NCBI GenBank assembly: GCA_051651645.1
Contig: JBOFSR010000098.1
Location: forward strand, 1 to 21,500
DNA: 21,500 nucleotides
Direction of reading: 5' to 3'
Source of the DNA: JBOFSR01 sp051651645
GTDB lineage: Bacteria > Spirochaetota > Spirochaetia > Treponematales > Treponemataceae
Both the position numbers and the translations under genes were made by a program. The notes under the pieces were generated by a model that saw only the letters and a list, made by a program, of their open reading frames with translations, searched no databases and was not told where the DNA came from. Below, piece after piece: positions 20,678 to 21,500 of this stretch; position 1 is the first letter of the stretch; each line of letters starts with the position of its first letter.

Positions 20678-21136
20678 ATGAAAAAAAGCTTTATAATTCT
20701 TGCAATGAGTTTAATTTTTAGCTCTATTTTTGCTCAAGAAGCAAAATCAATACCAGACTTTGTCTTTGCTAATGGTATAGGAGAGACCATCACTGCTATT
20801 GAAGTGCGTGCAAAGAAAGGCAAAAGTGCTCTTGCTCTATCTTCAATTGAATTTGCTAATAAGGATAAATTAGAAATTAATTTACCAGACGACATGAAAG
20901 GAATGACAGAATTTAAGGTTTCTCTTGAATATGGTAAGAAAAAAATAAAAGCTAAAACAAAAAAAATATTTGATATAAGCACAAATGAAAAAAGCGTTTT
21001 TGTACTTACTATCCAAGGAGAACCCTCAGCTATACCTTTGATGGTTGCAGGTGCGCTTACAGGCAATGGTTTAATTTTCACTAAAAGGGTGGGGCCAAAA
21101 GTCCTTGAAATAATTCCTGTTGATCTTACCAAATAA
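20678..21136 (+). CDS. Small exported protein of unknown function
   Basis: The product has 152 residues with a classic signal peptide (KK, hydrophobic core about 5-16, likely cut after FAQ or IFA near residues 18-20), giving a mature protein of about 130 residues in the periplasm or outside. The mature part looks beta-rich: VFANGIGETITAIEVRAKKGKS, then alternating charged and hydrophobic stretches, and a very basic patch GKKKIKAKTKKIFDI (about 87-101). ITAIEV and LEINLPDDMKGMTEFKV would suit a small immunoglobulin-like sandwich, which is inference only. I recognise no family. A Shine-Dalgarno AAAGGA is present about 7 bases upstream. It has its own promoter and no near neighbour in the same direction. 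Confidence 0.75.
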   Translation: MKKSFIILAMSLIFSSIFAQEAKSIPDFVFANGIGETITAIEVRAKKGKSALALSSIEFANKDKLEINLPDDMKGMTEFKVSLEYGKKKIKAKTKKIFDISTNEKSVFVLTIQGEPSAIPLMVAGALTGNGLIFTKRVGPKVLEIIPVDLTK

Positions 21137-21172
21137 AAATATTTAAGCACTAGATTAGCAAAAATTCATTAC

Positions 21173-21265
21173 CTATAGATGAGCTGGAATAGAATAGTAT
21201 TCATTTATCCAGCCATCTATTTCTGAAAACAAAAATAATTTTCTTTCGCCATCAAGACTTTTTGC
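21173..21265 (-). pseudogene. Possible gene remnant, 30 codons
   Basis: On the minus strand, a stretch AKSLDGERKLFLFSEIDG and on to a TAG at 21175-21173 reads like real protein, but a TGA (21268-21266) stands just before it and there is no start codon or ribosome-binding site. It may be the tail of a lost gene beside the restriction-like gene. Confidence 0.2.
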
Positions 21266-21306
21266 TCAAAACTTAACACTAAACTTTTTTACGTAGATCT
21301 TTTGCT

Positions 21307-21500
21307 TTACATATACTTCTCTTCAAACTGTTGATACGAACCTGTTTTAGCAAAATTTATTTCATACGTTACGGAATCAATTTTATCAATACGAACACTA
21401 TCAATGCCCAGTGCTTCTAGTTTTTGGTATGTCACAAGTTCACCTTCTTTTAATTGTAAAACTTTTCTCAAAATCCACTTGCCAAGATCTTTATTTGGAT
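21307..21500 (-). CDS. C-terminal end of a minus-strand gene, possibly a restriction endonuclease
   Basis: The last 63 codons of a gene run in from the right edge and stop with TAA (21309-21307). The visible peptide contains LGKWILRKVLQLKEGE, then VTYQKLEALGIDSVRIDKID and YEINFAKTGSYQQFEEKYM. The pattern LGkW.LR..L.LkeGelVTY..L...GiDSV is one I associate from memory with the C-termini of some type II restriction endonucleases, but I cannot confirm this and the catalytic part is outside the window. That this is coding is well supported by its protein-like composition; the function is a guess. Confidence 0.55.
   Translation of the reverse strand, partial: PNKDLGKWILRKVLQLKEGELVTYQKLEALGIDSVRIDKIDSVTYEINFAKTGSYQQFEEKYM

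Overview
The window looks like a stretch of a Treponema-type spirochaete chromosome. The DNA is AT-rich. The alanyl-tRNA synthetase is the short form without a C-terminal C-Ala domain. Lipoprotein signals are of the loose spirochaetal kind (FSC, AGC). The order alaS, SurA-like exported protein, nusB matches what I recall from Treponema pallidum, and the MsrA-MsrB fusion is also known from treponemes. I cannot name the species from the sequence alone.

Layout. Bases 1-10752 are a run of plus-strand housekeeping and envelope genes: the end of ddl, murD, tRNA-Arg(UCU), alaS, a SurA-like periplasmic chaperone, nusB, a TPR lipoprotein, a patatin-like lipoprotein, a 125-residue protein of unknown function, coaE and a SPOR-domain membrane protein. 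Bases 10890-14930 hold a self-contained sugar-uptake operon of the ChvE-GguA-GguB type (binding lipoprotein, double ATPase, permease). It has its own promoter with a 26-bp operator-like palindrome over the start of transcription, and an intercistronic hairpin after the binding-protein gene. Bases 14930-16016 are a scar: a perfect 20-bp inverted repeat, a second hairpin, an orphan ribosome-binding site with a five-codon ORF, and a heavily mutated IS1595/IS1016-type transposase. Bases 16017-19367, on the minus strand, carry valS followed by a small HD protein that keeps all the catalytic residues of the (p)ppGpp hydrolase domain of Rel/SpoT proteins. Bases 19559-21136 carry msrAB and a small exported protein. 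The right edge holds the 3' end of a minus-strand gene, possibly a restriction endonuclease.

How the genes relate: ddl and murD make peptidoglycan precursors, the SPOR protein probably binds septal peptidoglycan, and the SurA-like protein and lipoproteins belong to envelope biogenesis. The ABC operon imports monosaccharides. The valS-hydrolase pair links a tRNA synthetase to probable alarmone turnover.

The most notable patterns are these: (1) codon-position strand bias flips at about 10.8 kb in the sense expected where two replication forks meet; (2) several genes without a Shine-Dalgarno sequence have a -10 box only 6-9 bases before the start codon, which suggests leaderless mRNAs; (3) a shared ACTTAA-N5-TTAAG motif lies in two promoters of exported proteins; (4) the putative small alarmone hydrolase sits behind valS. 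I found no CRISPR array, prophage, secretion locus or other clear multi-gene novel system.
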